This document shows, one piece after another, positions 35,053-46,798 of a DNA stretch of 64,000 bases. Below the pieces are notes generated by a model. That model was not told the origin of the DNA, did no database searches, and worked only from the letters and a program-made list of their open reading frames with translations. Numbering within the stretch: position 1 is the stretch's first letter; each line of letters opens with the position of its first letter. Source of the stretch: Tolypeutes matacus. Its lineage: Eukaryota > Chordata > Mammalia > Cingulata > Chlamyphoridae. A program made the position numbers and the translations under genes. The DNA is taken from the NCBI GenBank assembly GCA_026826555.1, contig JAKSZT010054324.1, positions 8,472,445 to 8,536,444 on the forward strand, in the 5' to 3' direction.

Positions 35053-36989
35053 TGGAAGTTTTGCCATTCTGTTAGTATTAATCACATAGAAAATCCACAG
35101 AATAAAAAACATAAGGCAATAAATATGAAAATTCTACTTTTTTTCTCTTGGATTTTAGATAATAAGAAAAGCATGTTCTTCTATATGCATGGGGTGGAAT
35201 GGGTATGTACAGCACAGATTTGTCTAAGAAGATAAATAATCACGTGGTAGAAATATAATCAAATACTCAAAGTATCAGATACTTAATGGCAACTTTATAA
35301 TAATCAGATTCTTTTGATGGGCAAGCAAGGGAAAATAGTGAGGTCCTTTTTTGTGGTTACTTAATACATATTTTGTAAAGTATATGCAAACATGAGCTAC
35401 AAACATGAATTAAATTATTTTTATGTATTACTTATTTTTCTCAAATATTCTCACCTAATAGCATGAGATGGGATCTATAAGGGAAGAGAGTGAGAAGGAA
35501 GTAAAACAGATACTTGGTATGTAATCACACCTCCCAATTTTACCCTCCCTTACTTTCAAGGTCTATCTGAGATCTCCATTGATATCCCACTGGCGATCTC
35601 AGGCTCAGCAGTTCCAAAGAAAAGTCCACTATCTTTCTCCTGCAACTCTGAAGCTAGGATTCATCCTAGACTCCTTCTTTTCACATTCTTTAAACTTGTT
35701 TCATCCCATGTATTTAATCAGACTCCATGTCCCATTGATTCAACCACATTATCACCTCTAGAATACTTTCTCTCTACCTTGTGCCACTTTGCCACTACTC
35801 TTCCAGACCCTCATAATTTTGTGAAAGGCTTATTCACAAAATCAATTCCCTAACTGAACTCTCTGCCTTCCATATTAGGGTCTTTAAATTGTTACAAGAG
35901 GCTGTAAATCTTTTCATGACACCCTACCTCTTGCTAATTACAAAGAGATATATAACTTTACAATGAAGAGATCTGGAAATCTGGCAGACACCCACCTTAA
36001 CCAGTTAAGTAAAGGTAGATCTGACAATAGTGGGATATTTTGATATTGTGTGCTCCATAATGTGATGTGATGAAAACAGTTCACCTGGTAGTTTTCTGCC
36101 CAAAATTATGTAATCAAAACCTAGTCTTGAGGAAATGATACTTCAAATTCAGAATGTAGAAATGTCTACATGACAATTAGCTGTTTTCTTTTTAAAAATA
36201 AAAAGAAGCAATATCAAGAAAAACTCTGATCACTATGCTGTGATCTTGTTGTTTGCCAGGGAAAAGGGGCTTATTATTCCCTTTATCCCTTTTGTTCTTT
36301 ATTCTGAAAATTATTGAATGAGAATTTTATTTTATGAAAGATATTGGGTTAAAAATCTTCAGAGATGTGCTGGGTGTTTGCCATGCAATGACTGTTGTTT
36401 GGAAGGAATGCATCAAAGGTAGCTTCCTGTGGGCAGAACATGCCACAAACATTACCCACGATGAATGTACTGTCAGGGGGGACTGGGCAGAAATATCTGT
36501 TAGTCTTTTTTGACAGCTCAGGATATAGGCAACATTGCCAGCCAGGGTTTTTCTCCGTTATAAAGCAACAATCTTCAGTAGAATTGGAGTCACTAAAAGC
36601 AGGAAAACGGTTTGCTTTATGAAAGATGCTAACTTTTCTGCAGCCAAGAAATCACTGATCTGATGTTAAGTTCCTGCTATTAGTCTTTCTTCAGCTGTGC
36701 AGGTGGCAACTGTTCCATGTTCCAGTTTAGCTCCCTAAGGTTACAGCTGTAAACTTGGGGTATGGCTGTATTTATTCCCTGCCAGGCTCTAAAGTCTTCA
36801 GGGTAAAGCTTTTTTTTTTTGTTGTTTTTGCTTTAGGTCTGTTTGTTTACTTGCTTGCTTTTGTTTTCTCACCATTCAGTGAAATTCCTTTCTGAAGAAG
36901 ACGTGATTCTCTCCATCTTCTGTAGTTTCTGAGCTTTTGGATAAAGTTAGTATTTTTGTTTGTTTGTGGCTTTATTTTCTAATTGCTTT
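35053..36989. other. No gene recognised
   Basis: 35510-35840 is C/T-rich and faintly L2-like ('ctgcaactctgaagctagg'), but too diverged to assign. 36380-36800 is less AT-rich, with the frame 36395-36622 (+) lacking any motif. Nothing else was recognised. Confidence 0.45.
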
Positions 36990-37004
36990 TGACATGGCCA
37001 ATTT

Positions 37005-37644
37005 TTTTGTTTTGTTTTTTAAATCTACTTTTTATTTTTATTTTCTTAAAGAAACTTAGATTACATAAACACTTCACAAAAAATATAGGGGATTCCCATA
37101 TGCCCCACTCCCTAGCCTTCCCACATTTTCCCACATTAACAACATCCTTCATTAGTGTGTTGCATTTGCCACAATTGATGGGCACATCTTGGAGCATTGC
37201 CACTAAGTGTAGATTATAGTTTACATTGTAGTTTACATTTTCTCCTGCACATTTTTGCCATTTATTACAAGATATGCAATGGCCTGTATCTGTCATTGCA
37301 ATGTCATTCAGGATAATACCCAAGTCCCAAAAATGCCCCCAAATTACATCTATTTTTCCCTCTCCCTCTCCTCAGAACCTCCAGTGGCCACTGCTTCCAC
37401 ATCCATGATAAAAGTCCTTCCATTGCTAGGATCACAATCAATAGTAGGACAACTCTAAGTCTACTCAAGTCCATCGTCCATTCCACAATCCTGAGAATTC
37501 TGTGGTGGCGATGCCCACTCCACCTCTACTTGAAAGGGGGCTTAGGTCCCATGGGGAAGATGGATGGGACTTTCTTGTTTGTAGTTGCAGACTCTGTCTG
37601 GTCCTTGAGATCGTTGTTGTCTATCATCATCTCTTTGTTAGTTG
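37005..37644 (-). mobile_element. L1 3' UTR, 5'-truncated, perfect duplication
   Basis: 640-bp minus-strand copy of the xenarthran L1 3' UTR. The plus strand starts with the T-rich tail and 'cttagattacataaacactt', and continues with 'ggggattcccatatgcccc' and further landmarks to the right edge. It is flanked by a perfect 15-bp duplication TGACATGGCCAATTT at 36990-37004 and 37645-37659. The frames at 36979-37786 on both strands all lie within it. One of the clearest insertions in the window. Confidence 0.93.
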
Positions 37645-37659
37645 TGACATGGCCAATTT

Positions 37660-38254
37660 CAATGTTAGTTTCAATATATATGACATCTTTTCTATTGTCC
37701 CTAATAAAAACATTCATGGTAACCTGGATGTCAAGGAGCATATGCTGTGAATATCATAAACTGCTATTGTGGTTTACATTGTAGCTTATGTTTGCTTACC
37801 CCAACACCAGCCTAAATTTTAAAATGTGGATCACATGAACATAAATAACCATTATTTTTACTATTTTTGTGACTTTTTTTGGTATTTATTTCAGAGCCTC
37901 CAGCTCCTGCAAAGTAGCCGCCTCTAACTCAATCATTCCTGGGAATTCCTATGTGGTATCTCATAGTTGCTCTTGAGTAAGTCCTGTCACCAACTGGCAG
38001 ATGCCACTTTTTCATCTCTTGTTTCGTCTCCTTCAGGGTACAAAGCGTCTTCATCTATGGCAACACTCTGACCCCACTGATTTGCTGGAATGCTCATATG
38101 GCTCAAGGTAATACCAATATATTCTCTGGAGTCCCAATGCACCAAAGTCAAACTGTTTAGGTGCAGAATTCCTTCTTCCCTAACCCCTGCCTCCCTCCCT
38201 CCTTCCCTTCCTTCCTTCTTTCCTCTCAACCTTCTTTCTCCCTCCTTACATCTG
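37660..38254. other. No gene; polypyrimidine tract
   Basis: Contains a C/T tract with (CTTC)n and (CCCT)n character at about 38170-38245. The frames on both strands at 37987-38317 cross this tract and have low complexity at one end. No repeat family was recognised in the rest. Confidence 0.5.
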
Positions 38255-38510
38255 CAGCTACTAATTTATTACTACTACTGTAAGGCTAGCATTGTGTTAG
38301 GACCAGGAATAGAATAATCAGCAAGAATGACATGGTCCTGGCCTCAGGCATTTTATCTACCAGGGGAAAATGTTAAACAAATAATCACAAGTTTTATGAA
38401 TGTCATAATTGGAGGATTATAAGGTATAATGAAAGCGAGAATTTCGGTACGAAATCAAGTCCAAGTATCCAAAATGATCTCTGTGAGGAACCTGAGCACA
38501 CAGAGATGAG
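38255..38510 (-). mobile_element. L2 fragment
   Basis: Plus-strand 'cagcaagaatgacatggtcc', 'tggcctcaggcattttatct' (38339-38358) and 'ttaaacaaataatcaca' (38372-38388) follow the reversed L2 region upstream of its tail. It is decayed with uncertain edges. Confidence 0.6.
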
Positions 38511-38559
38511 TACAAATTGGCAAGATATGTATTTATATGGATATGTATAAAGGAAATAT

Positions 38560-40110
38560 TTATAAAACAACCATAGACTTACTACTCACTCATCAGCTTG
38601 ATCTATCAATTGCTGGCCATGATATATTAAAATCTCTACTTATGCTGGTGAAATTGTCCATTTCTTTTATCATCAATTTATCATACATTCCAATGCTATG
38701 TTAGAGCATGAATTTAAGTTTGAATACTTATGTCATACTGGTGAATTGAGCCCTGTTTTTATCCAGTAATGCATTTTAACTTAAATTCTAGTTTTCCTAA
38801 ATTAATGTAGCTACACCAAATGTCATTTTTTATTCTAGACTTTTATGTGTCCTTATATTTCAGGTTTAAAAGAATGCATCATTTTTAAATTAATATGGAA
38901 AAAAATTGTCTTTTCACTGGAGAGCTTAGAAGTTGTCATTACTACTAACATATTTGTATAAATTTCTACTATTTGAGTTTTTTGCCTACCTCACTTTCTC
39001 CATGTAATTTTTTTCTTTATGCCTTCTTCTGAACTTTTTTCATTTGTTTTATAAAAAACATCATACACACAACTCATTAAAGAATAAAGATCTTTTATAT
39101 ATTTCTTTTCCATAAAGTTCCCATAAAATGACAAACACATTAGAATTCTTTAAAGTCAATCATCCTTCTCCCCTTTTAGATAATATTGTTGTTAAGCATT
39201 TACATTTTTTATATACATAATTAAACTATAATTGTAACATTACTATTCTCTTCTTATGTTCAATGTTTGCTAGAATTACCAACATATTTAACAGTATCTT
39301 GCTCACTATTTCTCTTTGCATCATAGATTTATCTGAGATCATTTTTCTTCTGCTTTATATTTCTTTTTCATAATTTTGTTACCAAGAATCTTTTAGAAGC
39401 AAAAAGTTTTTGTATGCTTGAAACATCTTAATTTTGCCTTCCATCTCTCAAGATATTTCACTGCATATACAATTCTAAAGCTGAAAGTAATCCTCCCTTA
39501 GCACATCTAAGACTTTATTCCATTTTTGTTGAAAAGAAATTAACTATCAATATAATTTGTATACTTTTCAAGCTCTCTTTCTTTTCTCTCTGTTTGGTTT
39601 TATAACCTTTTTTATTTTTTGTGTTTTCTCACGCTCACTGTGATTTGTCTAGATATGCATTTCTTTTTATTTACTCATGAAGGAATTTATTGGGGCTCTC
39701 TGAACTTGAGGTTAGTGTCTTGCAACATTCCCAGAAAAATTTCAGCTATTATTCTTCAAATATTATTTTTGTTCCTTTATCTCAATTACCCTGGAACTCT
39801 GATTAGACAACTATTCAACTTTCTCACTCTACATTTTTTGTGTTTTAACTAGTCACCAGTCTTTCATATTTTTCCTATCTTTTTCTCTGGCTATATTATG
39901 GATAATTTCCTTAGATCTAAATCCTAGTATGCTAATGCTCTTTTTAATTTTGTCGACTCTGACATTCATTTCTTTTATTTCTTTTGGTGTATGAAAGATA
40001 TTTATTTTTTAGCCTTTTAATAATCTCAACGCAAGAAAGATTTGCATGTCTGATTCTGCTATTTGTTTGTTTTCCTGCTGGCTCGGGCTCATGGGGCTTT
40101 TTTCCTGTGG
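38560..40110 (-). mobile_element. Old L1 5' part (5' UTR/ORF1 region)
   Basis: On the minus strand, the 5' half of an old L1. Plus-strand clues are 'atgtagctacaccaaatg' (38805-38822; the consensus has 'agtatagctacccctgct'), 'tctcaagatatttcactgc' (39447-39465), 'ggggctctctgaacttgagg' (39691-39710) and 'tttcagctattattcttcaa' (39739-39758; the consensus has 'ttcagccattatttc'). Very decayed. It ends near the TATG microsatellite. The frames at 39619-40240 are unrelated to L1 proteins. Confidence 0.6.
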
Positions 40111-40112
40111 TT

Positions 40113-40113
<1 letters not shown>

Positions 40114-40144
<31 letters not shown>

Positions 40145-40177
40145 TGTGTGTGTATGCATGTATATATGTATGTATGT
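40114..40177. repeat. (TATG)n microsatellite
   Basis: TATG units with a few TGTG and CATG variants. It gives open frames on both strands at 39984-40240 made of YVCM-type repeats, which are artefacts. Confidence 0.95.
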
Positions 40178-40784
40178 TGTGCTTCTGAGTTCATTTTCAT
40201 TGGGCTTTATCCATGGAATTTTCTAATGAGAAAGTTATAATGCTTAAGAAATGATTTGCATTTTCTTCTGCTTATTGCCTCTAAGCAATAAAATCTCAGG
40301 ATGGCTTTCAATAAAGTTATCTCCTTGAGGTTTTATAACCAAATATTTTGAGTGAATTCAGGCCATACAACTTTGTGAACACTTTTTTACGTTTACAAAT
40401 TTTCAAGATATTTTGTTTCCTTCTACTATGTATCAGGTAGAGAAATTCAACTTTCTTTTTAACTTTTGCTCAGAAGGTATAGCACTTTGGAGATCCCAGA
40501 TTTATGTGGAATCTGCTATTTGTCTTCCTGGATTGGTCCTGGGTTTTATTATTTCCCATAAAATTCACAACTGGAATAATTGAATGTCAGGGTTGATCAT
40601 TTGGCAGATTCCCTCAAGATATACTCTGATTTTGGTACTTGTTTCTATGCCAGGAGTCCATTTTTGCTTGACTTTTTATCTTTATAGATATAGAACTGAC
40701 ATATAAGATCAGTGACTGATATAGAAAATAAAGATTGCTTTCTTTATATTTGTTCACTATTAAGACTATTTTTATTAATTTATC

Positions 40785-41150
40785 AGTCAGAATAGGTTAG
40801 CTCATGCTTTGTTAACAAATGCCTGAAAATCTAAGTGGATTAAAATATTACATGTGTATAGGCCATTTATTCCATGGGAACCATCCTCACTCTGGGACAC
40901 AAGACAAAATAGAAGCTATTATTCAGTTTATTGTTGCTGGGAAAGATGATAAAGAGAATTTTGGAGGGTCTTACTTGATGTTTGCCCTGAAAATGATCCA
41001 TCACTTTAACCTACAACTTATATAACCGGTCACACAGCCATATCTAACCCACCAGAGACCAGAAAACACAATACTACCATGTGCCTTGGAGGCAGAAAGC
41101 TGAAAATATGTGGCTATAGAAAAGAAGTATTAAATTAACATATTTGAAAC
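40785..41150 (+). mobile_element. Ancient interspersed repeat, family not set
   Basis: 'gcttaaaa'-type phrases known from an old mammal-wide repeat: 'catgctttgttaacaaatgc' (40803-40822), 'tctaagtggattaaaa' (40831-40846), 'tcctcactctgggacac' (40884-40900), 'accatgtgccttggagg' (41077-41093). The order fits a common old LTR-like element whose name I cannot recall securely. The frame 40819-41025 lies in it. Confidence 0.5.
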
Positions 41151-41244
41151 ATTATTAAAAATTGCATTGCTGTTCCATTGCAATTACCACACCATGCCAT
41201 GAAGTTTAAAAGTTGAACAGTATTTTTTTACCTCATTGATTTTT

Positions 41245-42080
41245 TTTTATTTTATTTTTTAAAGAAACTTTAGATTACATAAATTTTACATAAAAAATAT
41301 AGGGGATTCCCATATGCCCTACTCCCTTGCCCCTCACACTTTCCTAAATTAACAACAGCCTTCATTATTCTGGTACATTTGTTACAATTGATGATCACAT
41401 ATTGAAACATTGCTATTAACCGTGGACTACAGTTTACATTACAGTTTATATCCCGCACAATTTTGTAGGTTATGAAAAAGTATATAACGGCTTGTATCCG
41501 TCATTGCAATGTCATGCAGGACAATTCCAATGTCTCCAAAATGCCCCCATATTACACCTATTCTTCCCTCTCCCTCTCCTCAGAAGCTCTGGTGGCCACT
41601 GCCTTTATATCAATGATAAAAGTTCTTCCATTGCTAAAATAATAATGTCTATAATAGAATAATGATTAGTCTACTTTAGTCCATTGTTCACTCTCCAATC
41701 TTGAGATTTTGGGATGGTGATGCCTATGTTTCTAATTTAGAAGGGACTTAGTCCCATAGGGCAGATGGATAGAACTATCTTGCTTGCAGTTACAGCCACT
41801 CTCTGTTCCTTGGGATGGGTATTGCCCATCATCATCTCCTTGTTAGTTGTCATGGGTGAGTCCAATGAACTGGGGAGAAGGTGTTGCAACTCTGCTGAGA
41901 TTCAGGACTCAACTGGCACATTAATGGACCAAGGATTTAAATCTCTGGGACATATATTTAACAAATATATAGATATATTAAATATAGATTCAAATAAAAG
42001 AGCAGAAGAGCCATGTGTAGGGAAACTTAAAATGAATCTAACTCTGTTACACTGGGAGCATAAATTCCAGATTAAGATCC
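41245..42080 (-). mobile_element. L1 3' UTR, 5'-truncated
   Basis: 836-bp minus-strand copy. From the left: T-rich tail, 'aaactttagattacataaat', 'ggggattcccatatgccct' (41302-41320), and onward to 'gggagcataaattccag'. It is flanked by ACCTCATTGATTTTT (41230-41244) and ATCTCATTGAATTTT (42081-42095), 13 of 15 identical. It covers the same UTR segment as the plus-strand copy at 19652-20512. The 196-codon plus-strand frame at 41765-42355 runs out of its antisense strand into flanking DNA and is rejected as a gene. Confidence 0.85.
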
Positions 42081-42095
42081 ATCTCATTGAATTTT

Positions 42096-44378
42096 ATACA
42101 CACTTCTATTTTAGCCCTCAACCCATCCCACTGGAAAGCAATGAATATACCACTATTTCCATAGTTATGTTCTATAAAGTCACTGTGAACACGAAATTAG
42201 TAAATACTGAAACATTGTTCCCCATTGCTCCTAGGGCAAATACAGGGTTAGGTTCCTATAAGTCTTTACTCAAAAGATTTTTGTCAACTAATCAATACAC
42301 AACCTTGTTTTATGTATATTTCTGTTTAAAGATACCTTATTTAATACATCGTTGATTCATTAGCAATGAACTCATAGCCAACAGCGCAATGACCCTTAAC
42401 CAGGGTATGTATGAATAAAATTGTTGAAATATCTTTAATGCTTGGTAGCAGGAACCTAAATAAAAGTTCATTTAAATCAAATGCCAAGCACCATGCTTGG
42501 GCACAAATGCTTCCTGGAAGCAATTATATGTAGTATGACAGCTAAAGGAACATGTTTTAACAACCGCATGTCACTTTGTCACAGTTGTCTTTGTAATGAC
42601 TAAGAAATAGGTTATAAGATGATTAGAATGAAAGTTAAATATGACAAAACTGCAAAGCACTTTCCTCATGTCATTCCTCTGAGATACGTGGGTGGCAAAT
42701 ATTGTCTCTGTTTTATAGATTGAAAAATGAAATAGGTTATGCACTCTGACATTTTACTAGCATTCTGATTTTTGAGAAGGTGTAGTTTCCTTTCACAGGT
42801 CTTTAATAGTTAGTATATCAGCTTTAGAGTACTTTAATATTTCTAAACCAAAGCATGTTTAGGGTTGTTGAGATAATCAAATTTTCACTCTCTTATTTTC
42901 ATTACCCCTTTAAACTTGTTTTAGGTACTAAAAGTGAACAAAACTGGAAATGTTATACCTGCTTATGTAAAGAGAATCTGTAAGATTTAGAGTTTTTTTA
43001 AGAGCATTTCCAGACATGTGACTTGACCCTGCTAAAATTGGAACTAAAAACTGGTACCTAAACATTAAACATATGCATTATTGAACTAAAGACAAGAATA
43101 TTCAGGAAAGCCAAATCTTTATTATTAAAAAAAATGTAAAATCCATTCTTCAATTTCCTAGATTCTTCACTGAGCTAAATTCACTATTAACTACTGCATA
43201 ATTCTACATAAAATTAATGGAACTCAAAGAGATTTACAAAATTAAAATAATGGTTCTCAGCAGTCAAGAGTTACATAAATAACACATCCTAACAACAGTG
43301 GTTTTCTCTCTTTCAATTGATAGGATATGGAACTGATTTCCAATCATTGCAACATTCTCCTAGACCCCATTATTGTTGTTCTCTTCCACAGTCCTTCACC
43401 CAACCAAGTTTATCATAATCCTTACCAATGATTATGAATATTAGTAATAACCTTCTGAAATGGAAAGAGAGCTAGACTACTTTTTTATAAGCCTTAAGGG
43501 ACAGGAATATTTTCTATTTTTATCAGTTCCTTATTCTACACTCTTTATCTGTAATTCCCTAAAGGTTCATGAAAACTCTGCATAACTCAAGCAGATTTGT
43601 ACAAGAGTGACCAAAGAGTCACTTGCTTTTATCAGTATCTCTAGGGGAATAGATAGAAATATGTTTCATCAAAGTTAATTACTTTATCTCTCATTTTTAA
43701 GGATCAACTATATAACTGTAAAACTTTAATAAAAAAAGGAATTGTGGTAATAGCAATTTATATATGGTAATTTTAAAACAAATTAAGTTAATTAAAAACC
43801 CAATTACATTATCTTTTTTGGCCTTCATATTCCTTCTGAAGCAATTAAAAATCATCTGCCTTTACTTAAGAAATGATACAATTTAGTTTTATGGCATTTT
43901 GTATTAAATGTGTTTTATGATATTGTAGTTTACAAATTTGGCAAGACATTATTAATAAATTATACATACCTTTGTATAGAAAGTACATTTTCAAAATAAA
44001 AACTTTCTCACTTATGGGGTAAATATTTAGCACTCAATATTAGTTCATCTTCTTAAAGCTAGTAATTATCAAATTATTTCCATTAAAAAAATGAATCTTT
44101 AATAAACAAAGCTTTTGGAATTTCATGACTAATTTTTCCAAGCATTAATTTTTTCCATTGTCCATTGAAACTAACTCCAAGCACTTAAAAATTTTTATTT
44201 TATTACATATTGTGGATGACCTGTTTGGATCCAATTAACATCTGTATCTCACACATTTGTAATAATTTTATAATTTGTGTTGGAATTTATGTAAAATAAT
44301 AATAAGGCACAAAAAAAAAAAAAACAGTTATATAAATACTGGTTAATACCCATAGGTCAAGAGATTCAATATTTATTT
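42096..44378. other. No gene recognised
   Basis: AT-rich. A decayed minus-strand MIR is likely at about 42640-42760 (listed separately). The rest holds only short frames and A/T runs such as A14 at 44311-44324. Confidence 0.45.
42640..42760 (-). mobile_element. MIR fragment
   Basis: Plus-strand 'gcaaagcactttcctcatgt' (42651-42670), 'attcctctgagatacgtggg', 'attgtctctgttttatagat' (42701-42720) and 'tgaaaaatgaaataggttat' follow a reversed MIR core. Confidence 0.6.
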
Positions 44379-44390
44379 AAAATCAGATTT

Positions 44391-44836
44391 TAAAATAGCA
44401 CATACCACTAAGAACTGTGTGGGAGAGAGTATTGTCTACGGGGTGAACTGTGGTCTATGGTTGGTGGCAAGGCCCCAGGATGTGTAAGTCCATTGAGGAT
44501 GGAAACACTTGTGAGAGATGTTTGTGTGGGATGTGGTGGGAGGTGTGGGAGGTGGGCAACATGGGAATCCCAGTGGGTTCCGTGTAATATTTTGGGTATC
44601 TAAGCACCTCTTAAAATATATTTATATATATACATAAATAAAAATAAAAAATAAAAAAAAGATACTACATAAACTTATTTCAGAAGTACTAAAATGAGAA
44701 AAAAATATTCATCTCAGAATTGGTTAAAGTTCAGATATATCTTTGTCCACTTCTTTATTTCAGTACTGTCATCATTTTATTTACCTCCTGAAAATAGCAT
44801 AGAAATTAAAACTGTTGCTTTTTAGCCTAAAAAAAA
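44391..44836 (+). mobile_element. L1 3' end carrying a 3' transduction
   Basis: The left part (44391-44660) is the last 240 bp of the xenarthran L1 3' UTR plus a first A-rich tail. It is followed by 168 bp that is not L1 (44661-44828), then a second A-run (from 44829). ATTAAA at 44805-44810 lies 18 bp before that run, as a poly(A) signal would. The whole unit is flanked by AAAATCAGATTT at 44379-44390 and 44837-44848, with a TT/AAAA site; no duplication is found at the first tail. This is the layout of transcription past the L1 signal and insertion of the captured flank. Confidence 0.8.
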
Positions 44837-44848
44837 AAATCAGATTTA

Positions 44849-45595
44849 TGAGTATCTTTGCCTTTTGATATTTTCATCATCACCATATGAGTTCACTGTT
44901 ACATGATTCATGATGAATTTAGATTCAACAACAACAAAAAATACACACACACACATAAAGAGTCAAATTTGGTTATATATTCCTATATGTTTTCCTTCAA
45001 TTCACCCCTGGATGAAATCTCCCACATTTATTGCCATGATTCATTTATTTCAATTTGTTTTACTATCTTTCTTTTAGCATCCTTATCCAGAGTAAGGTCA
45101 GTCATTCTTCCTTCCGACTACAGCCTAATTTTGATAGGATTATACAAGTCTATCCTCCAACTTACATGGCTCAATCATAAAGGATGGCTAAGAGTAAATA
45201 AATGGAAAAGATGGTGATGAATATTTCAGTAAGATTAAAGATATTATAATAAAAATTGGTGTGTTTTTAGTAAAGGTGAGAATTTCAGATTAGGATATAT
45301 GAGAATAAAAAGAGCTTAAGTAATTTAAATTTTAAATATAAAGAACAATAGTATATCTATATATAATAATAATTATTCAACAATTGCTAATATATGCACC
45401 ATATGAAGTCTGATTCAATTTGCAAAGAGAGGAAGGAGATAAAGAAGGGGCAAATCAGAGAAGGAAGGAAGAATATAAGAGGGGAAGGGAAGGAGGGGGA
45501 GGGGAGGGAAAAGATGTTAATCCTACATCCTGAGAAGGTGTTTCCAAGTCAATAAAATTTACATTACCCAGTCTTATGGTAATGTGATAATGTGT
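44849..45595. other. No recognised gene; purine tract
   Basis: Includes a (CA)n run at about 44941-44955 and a purine-rich tract at 45458-45515. The 104-codon frame 44903-45217 (+) begins in low-complexity DNA and has no domain. Confidence 0.45.
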
Positions 45596-45644
45596 GATTG
45601 TGTGATTGGATTTGATGAAGTGCTTCAAATCCAGTCACACAATC
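45596..45644. repeat. Inverted repeat, 19-bp arms (hairpin)
   Basis: GATTGTGTGATTGGATTTG (45596-45614) pairs with CAAATCCAGTCACACAATC (45626-45644) at 18 of 19 positions, the exception a G-T pair in one strand. The 11-bp centre itself contains GAAG and CTTC. It abuts the left edge of the old L1 at 45646. It is not one of the palindromic elements I know (for example MADE1). Confidence 0.9.
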
Positions 45645-45748
45645 TCAACTGATTCTATGAAACCACTATCACAAAAATATCACAAGAAAAAGAAATTATA
45701 GACTAGTGTCCCACATGAATGGGAATTCAATTATCTTCAAAAGACTAT

Positions 45749-45932
45749 CATGGGCCCTAGGGGCTGGGGGGAAAGGAACAATCAAGATCTAATGGGGTGT
45801 TTGGTGGTCATGGGGAAGGTTTTTCATTACCTTACAGTAATGGACACAGGACATGGTAAATATCATCAAAATTATTAAACTGTATGATCTAAATTGTAAA
45901 CTATACTGTAAATCATCGACAAAAAAAAAAAA
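45749..45932 (+). mobile_element. Short L1 3' UTR piece ending at an internal site
   Basis: About 184 bp that matches 9664-9837 of the long L1 3' UTR ('aatggggtgtttggtggtca', 'cattaccttacagtaatgga'), then a clean A-run (45921-45936). AAAAGACTAT flanks it at 45739-45748 and 45933-45942. The UTR in the 7885-12112 copy continues for about 2.2 kb beyond this point, so this insertion came from an RNA that ended early. Confidence 0.88.
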
Positions 45933-45970
45933 AAAAGACTATTAGTAACCTGAATCCAAAATATACTTTT

Positions 45971-46272
45971 TTTTTTATTTTTTTTTATTGTGGGTAAAAA
46001 TCAAAATTCTCATAATACATGCAAACATTTGCAAAATGATATATATATATATATATGCATATATGTGTATTTGCTTACAAAAATGTTATTTATATATATA
46101 TATATATATACATATATTTTAAGAGGTGCTTAGATTACCCAAAATATTACACGGAACCCACTGGGATTCCCATGTTGCCCACCTCCCACACCTCCCACCA
46201 CTTCCCACACAAACATCTCCCACAAATGTGGCCCACCACCCTCAATGAATTTACACATCCTGGAGCCTTGCC
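45971..46272 (-). mobile_element. L1 3' end with the extra tail
   Basis: Minus-strand insertion with perfect 13-bp duplication AAAATATACTTTT at 45958-45970 and 46273-46285. From the left: T-rich tail, the extra 3' tail, an AT run, then the ordinary UTR end ('ctgggattcccatgttgccc'). It ends at 'acatcctggagccttgcc', the same point as the reversed 'ccaggatgtgtaagtcc' of other copies. The frame 46055-46288 lies in it. Confidence 0.92.
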
Positions 46273-46457
46273 AAAATATACTTTTTAAAAGATTATACAC
46301 CAAGATTAAGTGAAATTTATTCCAGGATGCAAAGTTGGATTAACATTAAAAAATCAATTAATCTAATATAATACAGGAATAAAGGACAAAAACATATGAT
46401 TATCTCAATAGATGCAGGAAAAAAATATTTGATAAAATCCCACACTCAAAAACTCTT

Positions 46458-46706
46458 GGGAAGCAGCTGTGGCTCAATTGGTTGGGCTCCCGTTTACCAT
46501 ATGGGAGGCCCCAGGTTCGATTCCCGGGGCCTCCTGGTGAAGGCAAGCCAGCCCGTGTGGCGCAGTGAGCTGGGCGTGCTGAGCTGGTGCAGAAAGATGA
46601 CGCAGCAAAGACAGACAGACACAGAGAAATGCACAGCAAATGGACGCAGCAAGCACAGGCAGCAAGGGTGGGGGGCGGGCTAATAAATAAATCTTAAAAA
46701 AAAAAA
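46458..46706 (+). mobile_element. tRNA-derived SINE (DAS-like), intermediate length
   Basis: 249-bp SINE with box A TGGCTCAATTGG (46470-46481) and box B AGGTTCGATTCC (46513-46524), then a body ('ggcgcagtgagctgggcgtg') and a tail of AAAT units and A-run. Flanked by AAAAACTCTT at 46448-46457 and 46707-46716. It has one tRNA-like module; the second one found at 50546-51020 is absent. The frames 46396-46683 (+) and 46400-46788 (-) are artefacts of its GC-rich body. Confidence 0.93.
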
Positions 46707-46798
46707 AAAAACTCTTACAAAACTTGGAACAGAATTCTTCAAACTGATAAAGGGTATCTATGGAAAATCCATAGCAAATAATATACATATTTAATGGT

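Noticed and set aside
39984..40240. Frames with YVCM-type repeats
   Set aside because: Translation of the TATG microsatellite.
41765..42355. 196-codon open frame on the plus strand, the longest intact frame outside ORF2 remnants
   Set aside because: It starts in the antisense strand of an L1 3' UTR copy (41245-42080) and runs into flanking DNA past the duplication. Its first part is matched by the minus frame at 19742-19924 only because both read the same repeat. No domain was seen.
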